NCBI RefSeq assembly: GCF_003711265.1
Contig: NZ_CP024634.1
Span: forward strand, 2,604,001 to 2,668,000
Length of the DNA stretch: 64,000 nt
Source of the DNA: Bathymodiolus thermophilus thioautotrophic gill symbiont
GTDB lineage: Bacteria; Pseudomonadota; Gammaproteobacteria; PS1; Pseudothioglobaceae
Reading direction: 5' to 3'
Shown here piece after piece: positions 27,943 to 37,020 of this stretch. The translations under genes were made by a program, and so were the position numbers. Below the pieces are notes generated by a model. It had not been told where the DNA came from. It saw nothing but the letters and a program-made list of their open reading frames with translations, and did no database searches. Within the stretch, counting starts at the first letter, position 1; each line of letters starts with the position of its first letter.

Positions 27943-28969
27943 AGACACACTCAGACTCAATGTACTCATTGCCACTTGTGTGGCAATTCGTGTTGATGTA
28001 TATAAATTGGTGGTTGTAGGCTTAACACCAGACCAAAAAGAACAGACTATTACCCTCAACCCAACAGCTGATAGTGGCAAAACCATTCAAGCCGCACAAA
28101 AACTTCTGGTGTCTAAAGTGCTTGGCAGTATGGGTGGTTACCCCTCTTATTTAAAACGCTGGTCAAGAATGGGGCAAGTCGGCTCTACCAACCTAAAATC
28201 ATTGCTAAAAATTGGCAATATTGAAGCCGTAGTTGCCGTAGCAAATTCGCAAAACTTAGACGATGAAGTGCTTGATTTGGTTTGGTGGTGCGCCACCAAC
28301 ACCGACCAACAAGCAGAAATTGGGCGTTTTCTACTCACCCGAGATTTTGTCGTCAAACACACCGTTGGCAAACAAATTGCTGATTATTTATTAGAATTTT
28401 TACCCTTTACTGACGACACAACACAACTGATTGACACCGCCAATTTACTCTTACAAGGTGATTTAATCTCTCAACAAGCACGAGACAGACTGTGGAAACA
28501 GGGTCAACGAAAAACCGCCTTTTTAGTGGGTTTCATTGAACGAATGGCAGGCAATTTACCCAATAATAACAACACAATCGCATTAGACACAAACAGCAAA
28601 GAATTGGACTATGTCAACAGCGAACAAGGTCAAATTATGCTGCAAACCATCGCCCACATTCTAAAAAAAATCAACCAAGAACATGTCCTATACCGCACCT
28701 TAGAAGTGTTAGGCAGTTGTTTATCGCACCCCATGATTCAACCCCTTGCAGACATTCAACACTGCCAACACCAAGCGCAAACCGTCGCCAAACAACTAGG
28801 CTTAGAAGACGAAAAAATCAAAGCCCGACTGCTACTTGCCAGCGCCAGCGAACAATTGGCCGTCAGCACAATTTCCGCCCACAGCCTCGCAGGCTCTGCC
28901 ATTCGCAAAAAATTGGCCAATGTATTAACCCCTATTCAAGACGCCTTAAAACTGTTAACCACCCCATAA
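27929..28969 (+). CDS. dsrS: DsrS-like protein of sulfur oxidisers
   Basis: 346 residues. The opening MLTPEDTLRLNVLIA, followed by LNPTADSGKT, GSMGGYPSYLKRWSRMGQ and the GNIEAVVAVA and RKTAFLVGFIERM stretches, matches my knowledge of DsrS, a cytoplasmic protein of unknown function encoded with dsr genes of reverse dissimilatory sulfite reductase bacteria. The other dsr genes are not in this window. Overlaps the preceding gene by 14 bases. The assignment is from memory of the family, not a search. Confidence 0.72.
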   Translation: MLTPEDTLRLNVLIATCVAIRVDVYKLVVVGLTPDQKEQTITLNPTADSGKTIQAAQKLLVSKVLGSMGGYPSYLKRWSRMGQVGSTNLKSLLKIGNIEAVVAVANSQNLDDEVLDLVWWCATNTDQQAEIGRFLLTRDFVVKHTVGKQIADYLLEFLPFTDDTTQLIDTANLLLQGDLISQQARDRLWKQGQRKTAFLVGFIERMAGNLPNNNNTIALDTNSKELDYVNSEQGQIMLQTIAHILKKINQEHVLYRTLEVLGSCLSHPMIQPLADIQHCQHQAQTVAKQLGLEDEKIKARLLLASASEQLAVSTISAHSLAGSAIRKKLANVLTPIQDALKLLTTP

Positions 28970-29024
28970 ACCACTGTCTAAATACCTAGAATAACGCTTA
29001 CACAACAGCATTAACGACTTTATC

Positions 29025-30185
29025 TTATGTTTTCATTCGCAAAATTAAATAACCAACAATACCTGATGCAAACGAGCCTATTAGTATTGCCAATTTATCC
29101 GTATATTGAAAAATATTGTCATCTTCAAATGCCAAAGAAACAATAAACAAACTCATCGTAAACCCAATACCTGTCAGTATTGACACCCCATACAATTGCA
29201 TCCAATTACTGCCTTTGGGCATTTCAACAAGTTTAAGTTTTATTGCAATCCAGCTGAACCCAAAAACACCAATTTGTTTGCCAAAAAATAGCCCAAACAT
29301 AATGCCTAATGGCACAGAACCAGACATTTGACTAAGAGATATGTCAATAACATTAACACCTGCATTGACGAATGCAAACAATGGCAGAATGAAAAATGCA
29401 GTCCAAAAATGTAAATTATGCTCTATTTCTTTTAAAGGTGAAATTGCTTGTTTGTTTTCATCTTTTGCATTTAACGGAATGGTAAATGCCAGCACCACCC
29501 CTGCTAATGTTGCATGGACACCAGATTTAAGCACGCTAATCCACAATACAGTTCCGACAATAAAATACGCTGCTTTTTTTGAGACACCGAATAAATTAAG
29601 CGCAATTAAAACAAGTAAAGACAATAATGCCACAACAATTGACAAAGTGGACAAGTCAGTGGTATAAAAAATGGCAATAATAACAATCGCCCCCAAATCA
29701 TCAATAATAGCCAATGCCATTAAGAATATCTTAAGAGAAGCAGGAATGCGATTGCCCAACAAAGAAAGAATTGCCAACGCAAAAGCAATATCTGTTGCCG
29801 TTGGGATTGCCCACCCATGCACTGCCATTGGATTATTTTGATTGAAAGCCAAATAAATAACTGCGGGAACTATCATACCTCCAATAGCGGCAATACCAGG
29901 TAAAGCGATTTGACTCAAGGAAGACAACTCCCCTTCTAATATTTCCCTTTTTACTTCGAGACCAATCAATAAAAAGAAAATAGCCATCAAGCCATCATTC
30001 ACCCAATGATAAAGTGATTTATCAAGATTCAACGAGCCGACTCTTATTTCAACAGGAATATGCAAAAATGACTCATATATTGGCGATAAAAATGTATTGC
30101 TCAGTATTAACGCACAAATGGTTGCAAACACCAATAAAACGCCACTAGAAGACTCTTTCTTTATAAAATTTTCAATTATTTTCAT
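29025..30185 (-). CDS. nhaA: Na+/H+ antiporter NhaA
   Basis: 386 residues with about twelve membrane segments. The signature aspartates (TDIAFALAIL, AIIDDLGAI), the membrane-entry GLEVKRE motif and the ESFLHIPVEIRVG-type dimer hairpin region are present. Exports sodium in exchange for protons, in keeping with a marine cell. Confidence 0.95.
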   Translation of the reverse strand: MKIIENFIKKESSSGVLLVFATICALILSNTFLSPIYESFLHIPVEIRVGSLNLDKSLYHWVNDGLMAIFFLLIGLEVKREILEGELSSLSQIALPGIAAIGGMIVPAVIYLAFNQNNPMAVHGWAIPTATDIAFALAILSLLGNRIPASLKIFLMALAIIDDLGAIVIIAIFYTTDLSTLSIVVALLSLLVLIALNLFGVSKKAAYFIVGTVLWISVLKSGVHATLAGVVLAFTIPLNAKDENKQAISPLKEIEHNLHFWTAFFILPLFAFVNAGVNVIDISLSQMSGSVPLGIMFGLFFGKQIGVFGFSWIAIKLKLVEMPKGSNWMQLYGVSILTGIGFTMSLFIVSLAFEDDNIFQYTDKLAILIGSFASGIVGYLILRMKT

Positions 30186-30220
30186 TGTAATATCTGTTTA
30201 GTTTTCATTAATAAATTCCA

Positions 30221-30937
30221 TTAACTGCCCCATAATAATTGCATATTAGCAATAGCAGACAATGAAGCAGTTTCAGTTCTTAGTACCCTTGATCCCAAAA
30301 GCAAACTTTGGGCGCCTTGTGCCTTTGCATCGGCTATTTCTTGGTCGCTGAGTCCGCCTTCAGGGCCAATGATAATGGTCGCTTGATTGATTTTATCTAT
30401 TTCTAACAGCGATTGCTTGGCACGATGATGTAGCACAAATCCATTGCCAAATTTGGTGTTAATAAAGGTTTCAAAATTCATGGCTTGGATTAAATCCGGT
30501 ATAACGGATCTGCCCGATTGTTCGCAAGCGCCAATGATAATTTTTTGCCAATGGGCAATGCGTTTGTGTAATTTATCGCCTTGAAGTTTGACAATACAGT
30601 GTTCAGTAAAAAGGGGAATGATTTTATTAACGCCCAGTTCTACCGATTTTTGTATTAAAAAGTCCATTTTTTCACCTTTAGCAATCCCTTGCGCTAAGGT
30701 AAGATTAAGTTTTGATTCACACAGGTTTGGTGTTTTTTCTAGAATTTGAACAACACACTCGTTTTTCACTTGCAATACTTCAGCACTATAATTTATGCCA
30801 TCGCCATTAAATAAAATGATATTTTTTCCTTGCGGGAAACGCAATACTTTGGTTAAATGATGTGAGGCGTATGCGCTTAATATCAACTCATTACCGACAA
30901 TCAGAGGGGTATTTTGGTATAAACGCACATTTTTCAT
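30221..30937 (-). CDS. rsmE: 16S rRNA m3U1498 methyltransferase
   Basis: 238 residues from MKNVRLYQNTPL. SPOUT-class knot motifs IIGPEGGLSDQEI and LLLGSRVLRTETASLSA are present, along with a PUA-like N terminus. The start at 30937 fits family length better than the longer upstream frame. Divergent from pepP by about 36 bases. Confidence 0.93.
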   Translation of the reverse strand: MKNVRLYQNTPLIVGNELILSAYASHHLTKVLRFPQGKNIILFNGDGINYSAEVLQVKNECVVQILEKTPNLCESKLNLTLAQGIAKGEKMDFLIQKSVELGVNKIIPLFTEHCIVKLQGDKLHKRIAHWQKIIIGACEQSGRSVIPDLIQAMNFETFINTKFGNGFVLHHRAKQSLLEIDKINQATIIIGPEGGLSDQEIADAKAQGAQSLLLGSRVLRTETASLSAIANMQLLWGS

Positions 30938-30973
30938 AGCTTCTAAATCAAGCACTTTATAATGAGGGGGATA

Positions 30974-32194
30974 ATGATACATCAAATTAGACAAAAAAAA
31001 TTACTAAGCCAACTTGCAAAAAATGCTTTGGTGATTGTTAGCACCAATCCAGAGCAATATCGTAATGGCGATGTGCATTATCCTTTTCGTCCGCACAGTG
31101 ATTTTTGGTATTTAACAGGTTTTACTGAGCCTGAGGCAATTGCGGTTTTTTCCAAAGAAAGTTATACAATTTTTTTGCGTGACCAAGACCCAAGGCGTGA
31201 AATTTGGGATGGCGAACGATTGGGCGTTGCCAATGCACCACAGGCTTTAAACGCAGATTATGCTTATCCTATTAGTGAGTTAAAAACACAATTGCCTCAA
31301 TTAATTGCAAATACAACCTTATATTACGACTTCAAGCCTTGTGCATTGGACGATGACATTATGGCATACTTGACGACAACCAAAACGCAATCGCTCAATG
31401 AATATTTACATGAAATGCGTTTAATTAAAGACACCAATGAGATTGCATTAATGCAAAAAGCCGCTGATATTTCTACACAAGCACACCAACTGGCAATGCA
31501 ACAAAGCAAAGCGGGGGCGTTTGAATATGAAATTGCCAGTATTTTTGACGCTAATTTTAGAAAAAATAATGCCGAACACGCCTATACACCAATTGTAGCA
31601 GGCGGTAAAAATGCCTGTATATTGCATTATATTAAAAACGACCAAGTGCTGAATGAAGGTGATTTGTTGCTAATTGATGCCGGTTGTGAAGTTGCTGGAT
31701 ACGCCGCAGACATTACCCGTACTTTTCCAGTAAATGGGACATTCAGTCAAGCGCAACGACAAATTTATCAAATTGTACTGGATGCACAATTGGCTGCCAT
31801 TGAATGTATCAAACCGGGGGAAACTGTTACCAAGCCCCATCAAATTACGACAAAAATTATCCGACAAGGCTTAATAGCATTAGGAATTTTACAAACTGAT
31901 GGCGATTTGGCGCAATTTTATATGCATGGCACAGGGCATTGGCTAGGGCTAGATGTGCATGATGTTGGGCGTTATAAGCAAGGCGAACAGCATCGACAAT
32001 ATCAAGCAGGTATGGTAACCACGGTTGAACCCGGTATTTACATCCGTAAGGATGATAAAATTAACCCAATTTATTGGAATATTGGCGTAAGAATTGAGGA
32101 TGATATACTGGTTACTGAAAATGGCAATCGTGTGTTAACCAAAAATCTAGCAAAAACGATTGATGAAATTGAATTATTAATGAGAAAAAAATGA
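30974..32194 (+). CDS. pepP: Xaa-Pro aminopeptidase
   Basis: Manganese-dependent peptidase removing N-terminal residues before proline. 406 residues from ATG 30974, which has the Shine-Dalgarno GAGGGGG. Metal ligands are visible in LLIDAGCEVAGYAADITR, GTGHWLGLDVHDVG, TVEPGIYI and RIEDDILV. Overlaps trpD by 4 bases (ATGA). Confidence 0.93.
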   Translation: MIHQIRQKKLLSQLAKNALVIVSTNPEQYRNGDVHYPFRPHSDFWYLTGFTEPEAIAVFSKESYTIFLRDQDPRREIWDGERLGVANAPQALNADYAYPISELKTQLPQLIANTTLYYDFKPCALDDDIMAYLTTTKTQSLNEYLHEMRLIKDTNEIALMQKAADISTQAHQLAMQQSKAGAFEYEIASIFDANFRKNNAEHAYTPIVAGGKNACILHYIKNDQVLNEGDLLLIDAGCEVAGYAADITRTFPVNGTFSQAQRQIYQIVLDAQLAAIECIKPGETVTKPHQITTKIIRQGLIALGILQTDGDLAQFYMHGTGHWLGLDVHDVGRYKQGEQHRQYQAGMVTTVEPGIYIRKDDKINPIYWNIGVRIEDDILVTENGNRVLTKNLAKTIDEIELLMRKK

Positions 32195-33210
32195 ACATAC
32201 AAGAGGCAATAAAAGCAGTCATCGCAAAACAAGATTTAACCGAAGATGAAATGAGCGCAGTGATGAACGACATTATGACAGGCAAAACGCAAGAGGCTCA
32301 AATCGGTGGTTTTTTGGTGGGATTGTCAATCAAAGGAGCAACTGTTATAGAAATTACAGCAGCGGCAAAAGTAATGCGCTCATTGGCATCTAGTGTTACC
32401 GTTCATGACCCAAAACACTTGGTTGACACTTGTGGCACGGGTGGCGATGGCTTGGGATTGTTTAATATTTCAACCGCCTGTGCTTTTGTCGTGGCAGCAG
32501 CAGGTGCGCAAGTTGCCAAACACGGTAATCGCTCTATTTCTTCTAAATCAGGTAGTGCCGATGTCCTAGAAGCGGCAGGCGTTAATTTAGAGATGACAGC
32601 AGAAGCGATTGGTAAAAGCGTAGAAAAAATTGGGGTTGGATTTATGTTTGCACCTGCCCACCATTCAGCAATGAAACACGCCATTGGCGCACGCAAAGCC
32701 TTAGCAGTGCGCACTATCTTTAATGTCCTAGGGCCCTTAACCAACCCAGCAAAAGCGCCTCATCAAGTGATGGGCGTTTACGACAAAGCATTGGTTGAGC
32801 CAATGGCCAATGTACTCAAAAGCTTAGGTTCTAAGCATGTAATGGTGGTGCATTCTAAAGATGGATTAGACGAAATTTCAATTGCTGACGATACTTTTGT
32901 CGCTGAATTGAAAAACGACAAAATTACTACTTATACAATCAATCCAACAGAATTTGGTCTATCACTTGGCAATTTAGATGACATTAAAGCAGAAGATGCC
33001 GACAGTTCATTGGCATTAATTCAACAAGCATTAGACGGCAAAGATGGTGCCGCTAAAGACATTATTGCACTGAATGCTGGTGCAGCAATTTATGTATCAG
33101 GCGTGGCTGATTCGTTGCCAGCAGGCATCAATAAAGCCATTAAAATTTTAAACAGTGGCGCAGCTCATCAAAAACTTGATGACTTCGTCAAAGAAAGCAC
33201 AGGATGTTAA
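32191..33210 (+). CDS. trpD: Anthranilate phosphoribosyltransferase
   Basis: Tryptophan synthesis, second step. 339 residues with [47 protein letters not shown] and [12 protein letters not shown]. Other trp genes are not nearby. Start coupled to the pepP stop. Confidence 0.95.
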   Translation: MNIQEAIKAVIAKQDLTEDEMSAVMNDIMTGKTQEAQIGGFLVGLSIKGATVIEITAAAKVMRSLASSVTVHDPKHLVDTCGTGGDGLGLFNISTACAFVVAAAGAQVAKHGNRSISSKSGSADVLEAAGVNLEMTAEAIGKSVEKIGVGFMFAPAHHSAMKHAIGARKALAVRTIFNVLGPLTNPAKAPHQVMGVYDKALVEPMANVLKSLGSKHVMVVHSKDGLDEISIADDTFVAELKNDKITTYTINPTEFGLSLGNLDDIKAEDADSSLALIQQALDGKDGAAKDIIALNAGAAIYVSGVADSLPAGINKAIKILNSGAAHQKLDDFVKESTGC

Positions 33211-33211
33211 T

Positions 33212-33757
33212 ATGAGCAATAAAGAAACCAACCTAATTTGGATCGATTTAGAGATGACAGGCTTATTGCCAGAAAAAGATGTCATTATTGAAATTGCCAC
33301 AATTGTTACAGACAAAGATTTGAATATTTTGGCAGAAGGTCCCGCACTTGTTATTCATCAAAGCAACGAAATTTTAGCAGGTATGGACGAATGGAACACC
33401 GAACACCACACCGCTTCTGGACTGGTTCAGCGTGTTAAAGACAGCAATGTCTCTGCACAACAAGCCGAAAAACAAACCATCGAATTTCTCAAAAAATATA
33501 TAGACACAGGCGCCTCACCCATGTGTGGTAATACCGTCTGCCAAGACAGGCGTTTTTTATACAACTATATGCCTGAATTAGAAAAGTTTTTCCATTATCG
33601 CCATATTGATGTTAGCACACTAAAAGAGTTAGCCGTACGCTGGAAACCTGAGGCAAAAATGATTCGTGAGGGAGAATCTGCACACTTAGCACTGGCTGAT
33701 ATTCGTGATTCTATTGATGAGCTTAAACACTATAGAAAAACCTTTATCAGGGATTAA
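33212..33757 (+). CDS. orn: Oligoribonuclease
   Basis: 3'-to-5' exonuclease degrading short RNAs. 181 residues with DEDDh motifs: [10 protein letters not shown] (D, E), [11 protein letters not shown] (D) and [11 protein letters not shown] (H, D). ATG 33212 follows the trpD stop by one base with AGGAT as a ribosome site. Confidence 0.96.
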   Translation: MSNKETNLIWIDLEMTGLLPEKDVIIEIATIVTDKDLNILAEGPALVIHQSNEILAGMDEWNTEHHTASGLVQRVKDSNVSAQQAEKQTIEFLKKYIDTGASPMCGNTVCQDRRFLYNYMPELEKFFHYRHIDVSTLKELAVRWKPEAKMIREGESAHLALADIRDSIDELKHYRKTFIRD

Positions 33758-33772
33758 TTTTTTTGGTATAAT
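33744..33772 (+). promoter_or_regulatory. Promoter after orn
   Basis: TTATCA at 33744-33749, a 17-base spacer and TATAAT at 33767-33772 preceded by TGG (extended -10). A small CCATTC-TTTA-GAATGG hairpin follows at about 33775-33790. It would drive the two unknown genes and ispE. Confidence 0.5.
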
Positions 33773-33840
33773 GGCCATTCTTTAGAATGGATTTTAGATA
33801 AAAAATTAGTCTATTTTTACTATAGAATTAAAAAATTAGG

Positions 33841-34062
33841 ATGATAAAAAAGATGAAAATGATCTTTCCAACTGCAGAAAGCATTGAATTTGCACAAAAG
33901 TCTGCGAAAAAAATTGCCACAGTAAAAATCATAGCTGACACTTTTATGAATTTTGATGCAGATTATCAAAATTTCAATAAAGTTGACAGAGGATTTATGC
34001 AAAACTTAATTGAAGAAAAAGACTTGTCCAGAGAATACACCAAAAAATACATTTATGGCTAA
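33841..34062 (+). CDS. Small conserved-looking protein of unknown function
   Basis: Up to 73 residues, Lys-rich, no signal or membrane segment; a later start at MKMIFP (33853) is possible. I do not recognise the family. It is coupled by an 8-base overlap to the next gene and preceded by a good promoter, which supports its being real. Confidence 0.5.
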   Translation: MIKKMKMIFPTAESIEFAQKSAKKIATVKIIADTFMNFDADYQNFNKVDRGFMQNLIEEKDLSREYTKKYIYG

Positions 34063-34585
34063 AAAGCCCCATAAATTGCCAACTTACAACCAAGATTACG
34101 ATATTGTTCTACAAGCAATTACCACAAGATTACCCATTGCGTACTGTAAATGGTCGACTGTTAACAACATTGACCCCGCTAATTACACCGCTATTTTGGA
34201 TAGCGTCATTAAGGGTTTTGAAAAATATACACTTGAAAATTTTGAGTATATATACACAGAAACCAAAGCGAAAATTACCGACTACATCAATACCTTTGAA
34301 GTTGCACCACAAGGCTCTATTGACGAATTTAAATTAATATTTTTCTTATCAAGGACACTATCGGAAAACCTAGAAAACAAAGGCTTAAAGGTTATATCAG
34401 AAGTTGTTTTAACAGCCATGATTTGGCTGTTAGATCTACGCCTAGATTCTGTCAAATGCCGTAGAGAGGCACTAAGCACACAAATTATTAAGATGATACA
34501 TAGGAATGGTATCGCCAAAGAAACAGGCAAAGTTGGGCTATACCTAACTTACAAATGTTTGTATAACTCTGCAAAAGACAATTAA
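34055..34585 (+). CDS. Unknown helical protein upstream of ispE
   Basis: 176 residues from MAKKPHKLPTYNQDY. Mostly helical with one hydrophobic helix (VLTAMIWLLDLRLD) and a short CRREAL motif. No family recognised. Its stop TAA overlaps the most likely ispE start, so it probably feeds translation into ispE. In many relatives lolB occupies this place; this protein lacks a lipobox and is not LolB. Confidence 0.55.
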   Translation: MAKKPHKLPTYNQDYDIVLQAITTRLPIAYCKWSTVNNIDPANYTAILDSVIKGFEKYTLENFEYIYTETKAKITDYINTFEVAPQGSIDEFKLIFFLSRTLSENLENKGLKVISEVVLTAMIWLLDLRLDSVKCRREALSTQIIKMIHRNGIAKETGKVGLYLTYKCLYNSAKDN

Positions 34586-35444
34586 AAAAATTAGCCCTTG
34601 GTACTCTCCTGCAAAGATCAACTTATTTTTGCACATTAACTCGAAACGAGCAGATGGTTATCACCACTTACAAACCATTTTTCAATTATTGGATTATTGT
34701 GATGAACTTAATTTTACTGTTAAGCAAGATGGCGTTATAACACGCATTAGTGGTAATGATGGCGTGCCGTTAGAGCAAGATTTAATCATTAAAGCGGCTA
34801 AAGCACTACAAAAAGCAACAGGTACCAGTTTGGGTGCTGATATTTCTATCATAAAAAATATTCCCACTGGGGGTGGATTGGGTGGCGGTAGTTCAAATGC
34901 GGCAACTACATTAATTGCACTAAATCAATTATGGGGCACCCAATATTCAACACAACAATTGGCAGAAATTGGTTTAACACTGGGTGCTGATGTACCTATT
35001 TTTATTGCTGGATATAGTGCTTGGGCGGAAGGTGTGGGGGAAATTTTGACACCCATAAACTTGCCAAAACACTATTTTTTAGTGGTCTCTATTAACAAAC
35101 ATATTTCAACCAAAGAAATTTTCTTGCATAAAGCATTGACAATGACCCCTATAGTGGGGAAAATATACCCTTTCTCAGAACTAATCAATCCACACAATGA
35201 TTGTCTTGAGGCTGCCATTCAGTTGGAGAGTGAAATTTTAGAAGTGTTAACGCATTTGAAATTATCCAAAAACCACTTATACCAGCCGAGAATGACAGGC
35301 ACAGGAAGTTGTGTCTTTGTAGAGTTTAGAGACGAGAAAGATGCTTTGGTAGCATTTAACAAGCTACCAAACAAATGGTCAGGTTTTGTAGCGCAAGCGC
35401 TCAATACCTCGCCAACACTTAATTGGGCTGTCGCCAAGCGGTAA
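34581..35444 (+). CDS. ispE: 4-diphosphocytidyl-2C-methyl-D-erythritol kinase, non-standard start
   Basis: Kinase of the MEP isoprenoid pathway, about 287 residues. GHMP motifs are complete: SPAKINLFLHI (1), PTGGGLGGGSSNAA (2) and MTGTGSCVF (3). The conserved SPAKINL lies upstream of the first ATG/GTG/TTG-type codon (TTG 34629), so a start there would remove it. In frame upstream only ATT (34581, 34590) and CTG (34569) occur before a stop. ATT 34581 overlaps the preceding stop as ATTAA and gives the family-typical leader length. The 3' end overlaps tRNA-Gln by 21 bases. Confidence 0.85.
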   Translation: MKKISPWYSPAKINLFLHINSKRADGYHHLQTIFQLLDYCDELNFTVKQDGVITRISGNDGVPLEQDLIIKAAKALQKATGTSLGADISIIKNIPTGGGLGGGSSNAATTLIALNQLWGTQYSTQQLAEIGLTLGADVPIFIAGYSAWAEGVGEILTPINLPKHYFLVVSINKHISTKEIFLHKALTMTPIVGKIYPFSELINPHNDCLEAAIQLESEILEVLTHLKLSKNHLYQPRMTGTGSCVFVEFRDEKDALVAFNKLPNKWSGFVAQALNTSPTLNWAVAKR

Positions 35445-35498
35445 GGCAACGGGTTTTGATCCCGTCATGCGCAGGTTCAAATCCTGCCAGCCCAGCCA
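35424..35498 (+). tRNA. tRNA-Gln (UUG)
   Basis: Acceptor stem TGGGCTG/CAGCCCA, D-arm GCCAAGCGGTAAGGC, anticodon loop with TTG inside CGGGTTTTGATCCCG, T-arm GCAGGTTCAAATCCTGC, discriminator G and encoded CCA. The U1-A72 pair is normal for bacterial tRNA-Gln. Its first 21 bases are also the last seven codons of ispE. Confidence 0.96.
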
Positions 35499-35504
35499 AT
35501 TTAA

Positions 35505-35572
35505 AAAACCTTTGAAATACTGAGTCGTTTAGTCTAACTAAACTTCTTCGTCTTTTAGAAGGTGAAGGTTTT
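35505..35572 (+). terminator. Possible structured terminator after tRNA-Gln
   Basis: AAAACCTT at 35505 pairs with AAGGTTTT at 35565, enclosing a GTTTAGT-CTA-ACTAAAC hairpin at 35527-35543. The T-run is short, so this could instead be a processing structure. Confidence 0.35.
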
Positions 35573-35604
35573 GCACGGTAACTCCATTTTCAAAAAATAT
35601 AAAT

Positions 35605-35765
35605 GAGACCTTTGCATAAATATGGATGATTAGCAAAATTCAATTTATATCCACTTGGTAATTTTCTTAAACCTTGTCTTAGCAGGGCTAAGGCTGGGTT
35701 TAAAAAATTACCAAGTGGGTGAAACGAGGATTCTTGATGATTATTCATATTTATGCAAAGGTCTC
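35605..35765. mobile_element. GAGACC element, 161 bp
   Basis: Perfect 19-base ends GAGACCTTTGCATAAATAT and the inverted counterpart. Second inverted pair CCACTTGGTAATTTTCTTAA / TTAAAAAATTACCAAGTGG, and central CTTAGC-AGG-GCTAAG hairpin. No target duplication is evident. Confidence 0.88.
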
Positions 35766-35880
35766 ACTATCAATAAACTTGGGCGATTATAAGCCCGATA
35801 CTCTTTATTTTATTTCTAAAAATGGTATAAATGCCCCAACCTCACCCCAACAGATTTAAGGAATTTCTAAGTAAACGAAA

Positions 35881-35918
35881 AGTGGATTCTTGATTATTCA
35901 CATTTATGCAAAGGTCTC
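35881..35918. mobile_element. Right end of a truncated GAGACC element
   Basis: AGTGGATTCTTGATTATTC then CACATTTATGCAAAGGTCTC. The left part is missing. It ends 42 bases before prs, so the whole 35.5-35.96 kb spacer is largely repeat-derived. Confidence 0.7.
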
Positions 35919-35960
35919 ACAGGTATAATTTAAACACTTTAACGGCTATTAGCAATTTCT

Positions 35961-36923
35961 ATGTCACTTGACAAAATTAAAATCTTTAGCGGCAACGCTA
36001 ATCCTCAACTTTCTGGCGAAATTATTTCAAATTTAAATATTGTGCAAGGAAAGGCACTGGTTAGTCAATTTAGCGATGGAGAATCGCAAGTTGAAATCTT
36101 AGAAAATGTACGCGGTTGCGATGTATTCGTTTTACAGCCTACTTGCGGACCATCACCGGCAGAAACTTTAATGGAATTACTCATTATGGTTGATGCATTA
36201 AAACGCTCTTCAGCCGCCAGAATTACGGCTGTGGTTCCTTATCTTGGCTATTCTAGACAAGACCGCCGTTCGCGTTTAACACGGGTGCCAATTACAGCAA
36301 AACTGGCTGCAAAAATGATTGAAGCATCTGGCGTTGACAGAATTTTAACCATTGATTTACACGCCGACCAAATTCAAGGATTCTTCAACATTCCAATTGA
36401 CAACATTTATGCCCAACCAGTATTGATCAAGGATATTCTTGAAAAAAACTATCGTGATATGATTGTAGTATCGCCCGATGTCGGTGGCGTTGTGCGTGCG
36501 CGTGCTTCTGCTAAAAAACTAAATGATGCTGATTTGGCCATTATTGACAAGCGTCGTCCAGAAGCAAATATGGTTGAGATTATGAATGTGATTGGCGATG
36601 TTGAAGGCAAAACTTGTGTGTTAATTGATGACATGGTGGACACCGCTGGCACACTCTGCCAAGCGGCGAATATTTTAAAAGAAAAAGGGGCTAAAAAAGT
36701 TGTGGCTTACGCCACACATGCCGTTTTATCTGGCAATGCAATTGACAATATTAATACTTCAAAATTAGACGAACTTGTAGCCACCAACACCATTCCCTTG
36801 TCCGACCCAGCCGCTCGTTGTAAAAAAATAAGACAACTGTCTATTGCACCAACACTTGCAGAAGTCATTAAGCGTATTAGCGAAGAACAATCTATTAGCA
36901 CCATCTTTTCTGACTTTGAATAA
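35961..36923 (+). CDS. prs: Ribose-phosphate pyrophosphokinase
   Basis: Makes PRPP for nucleotides, His and Trp. 320 residues. Signature [23 protein letters not shown], and the PRPP loop [17 protein letters not shown] are intact. Usual neighbour of ispE and tRNA-Gln. Confidence 0.97.
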   Translation: MSLDKIKIFSGNANPQLSGEIISNLNIVQGKALVSQFSDGESQVEILENVRGCDVFVLQPTCGPSPAETLMELLIMVDALKRSSAARITAVVPYLGYSRQDRRSRLTRVPITAKLAAKMIEASGVDRILTIDLHADQIQGFFNIPIDNIYAQPVLIKDILEKNYRDMIVVSPDVGGVVRARASAKKLNDADLAIIDKRRPEANMVEIMNVIGDVEGKTCVLIDDMVDTAGTLCQAANILKEKGAKKVVAYATHAVLSGNAIDNINTSKLDELVATNTIPLSDPAARCKKIRQLSIAPTLAEVIKRISEEQSISTIFSDFE

Positions 36924-37020
36924 CAAAAAAACGCACTAAAAATTTGAATTGTAACAATTGCACAAGGGTCTAATGTATAATTACTCTCTTTCGGTCAGTC
37001 ATAAAATAAAATAATTACTT

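Noticed and set aside
36944-36981. Full sigma70 promoter before rpoD
   Set aside because: TATAAT at 36976-36981 is clear, but the candidate -35 boxes have spacers of 12, 21 or 26 bases, so only the -10 is credible.
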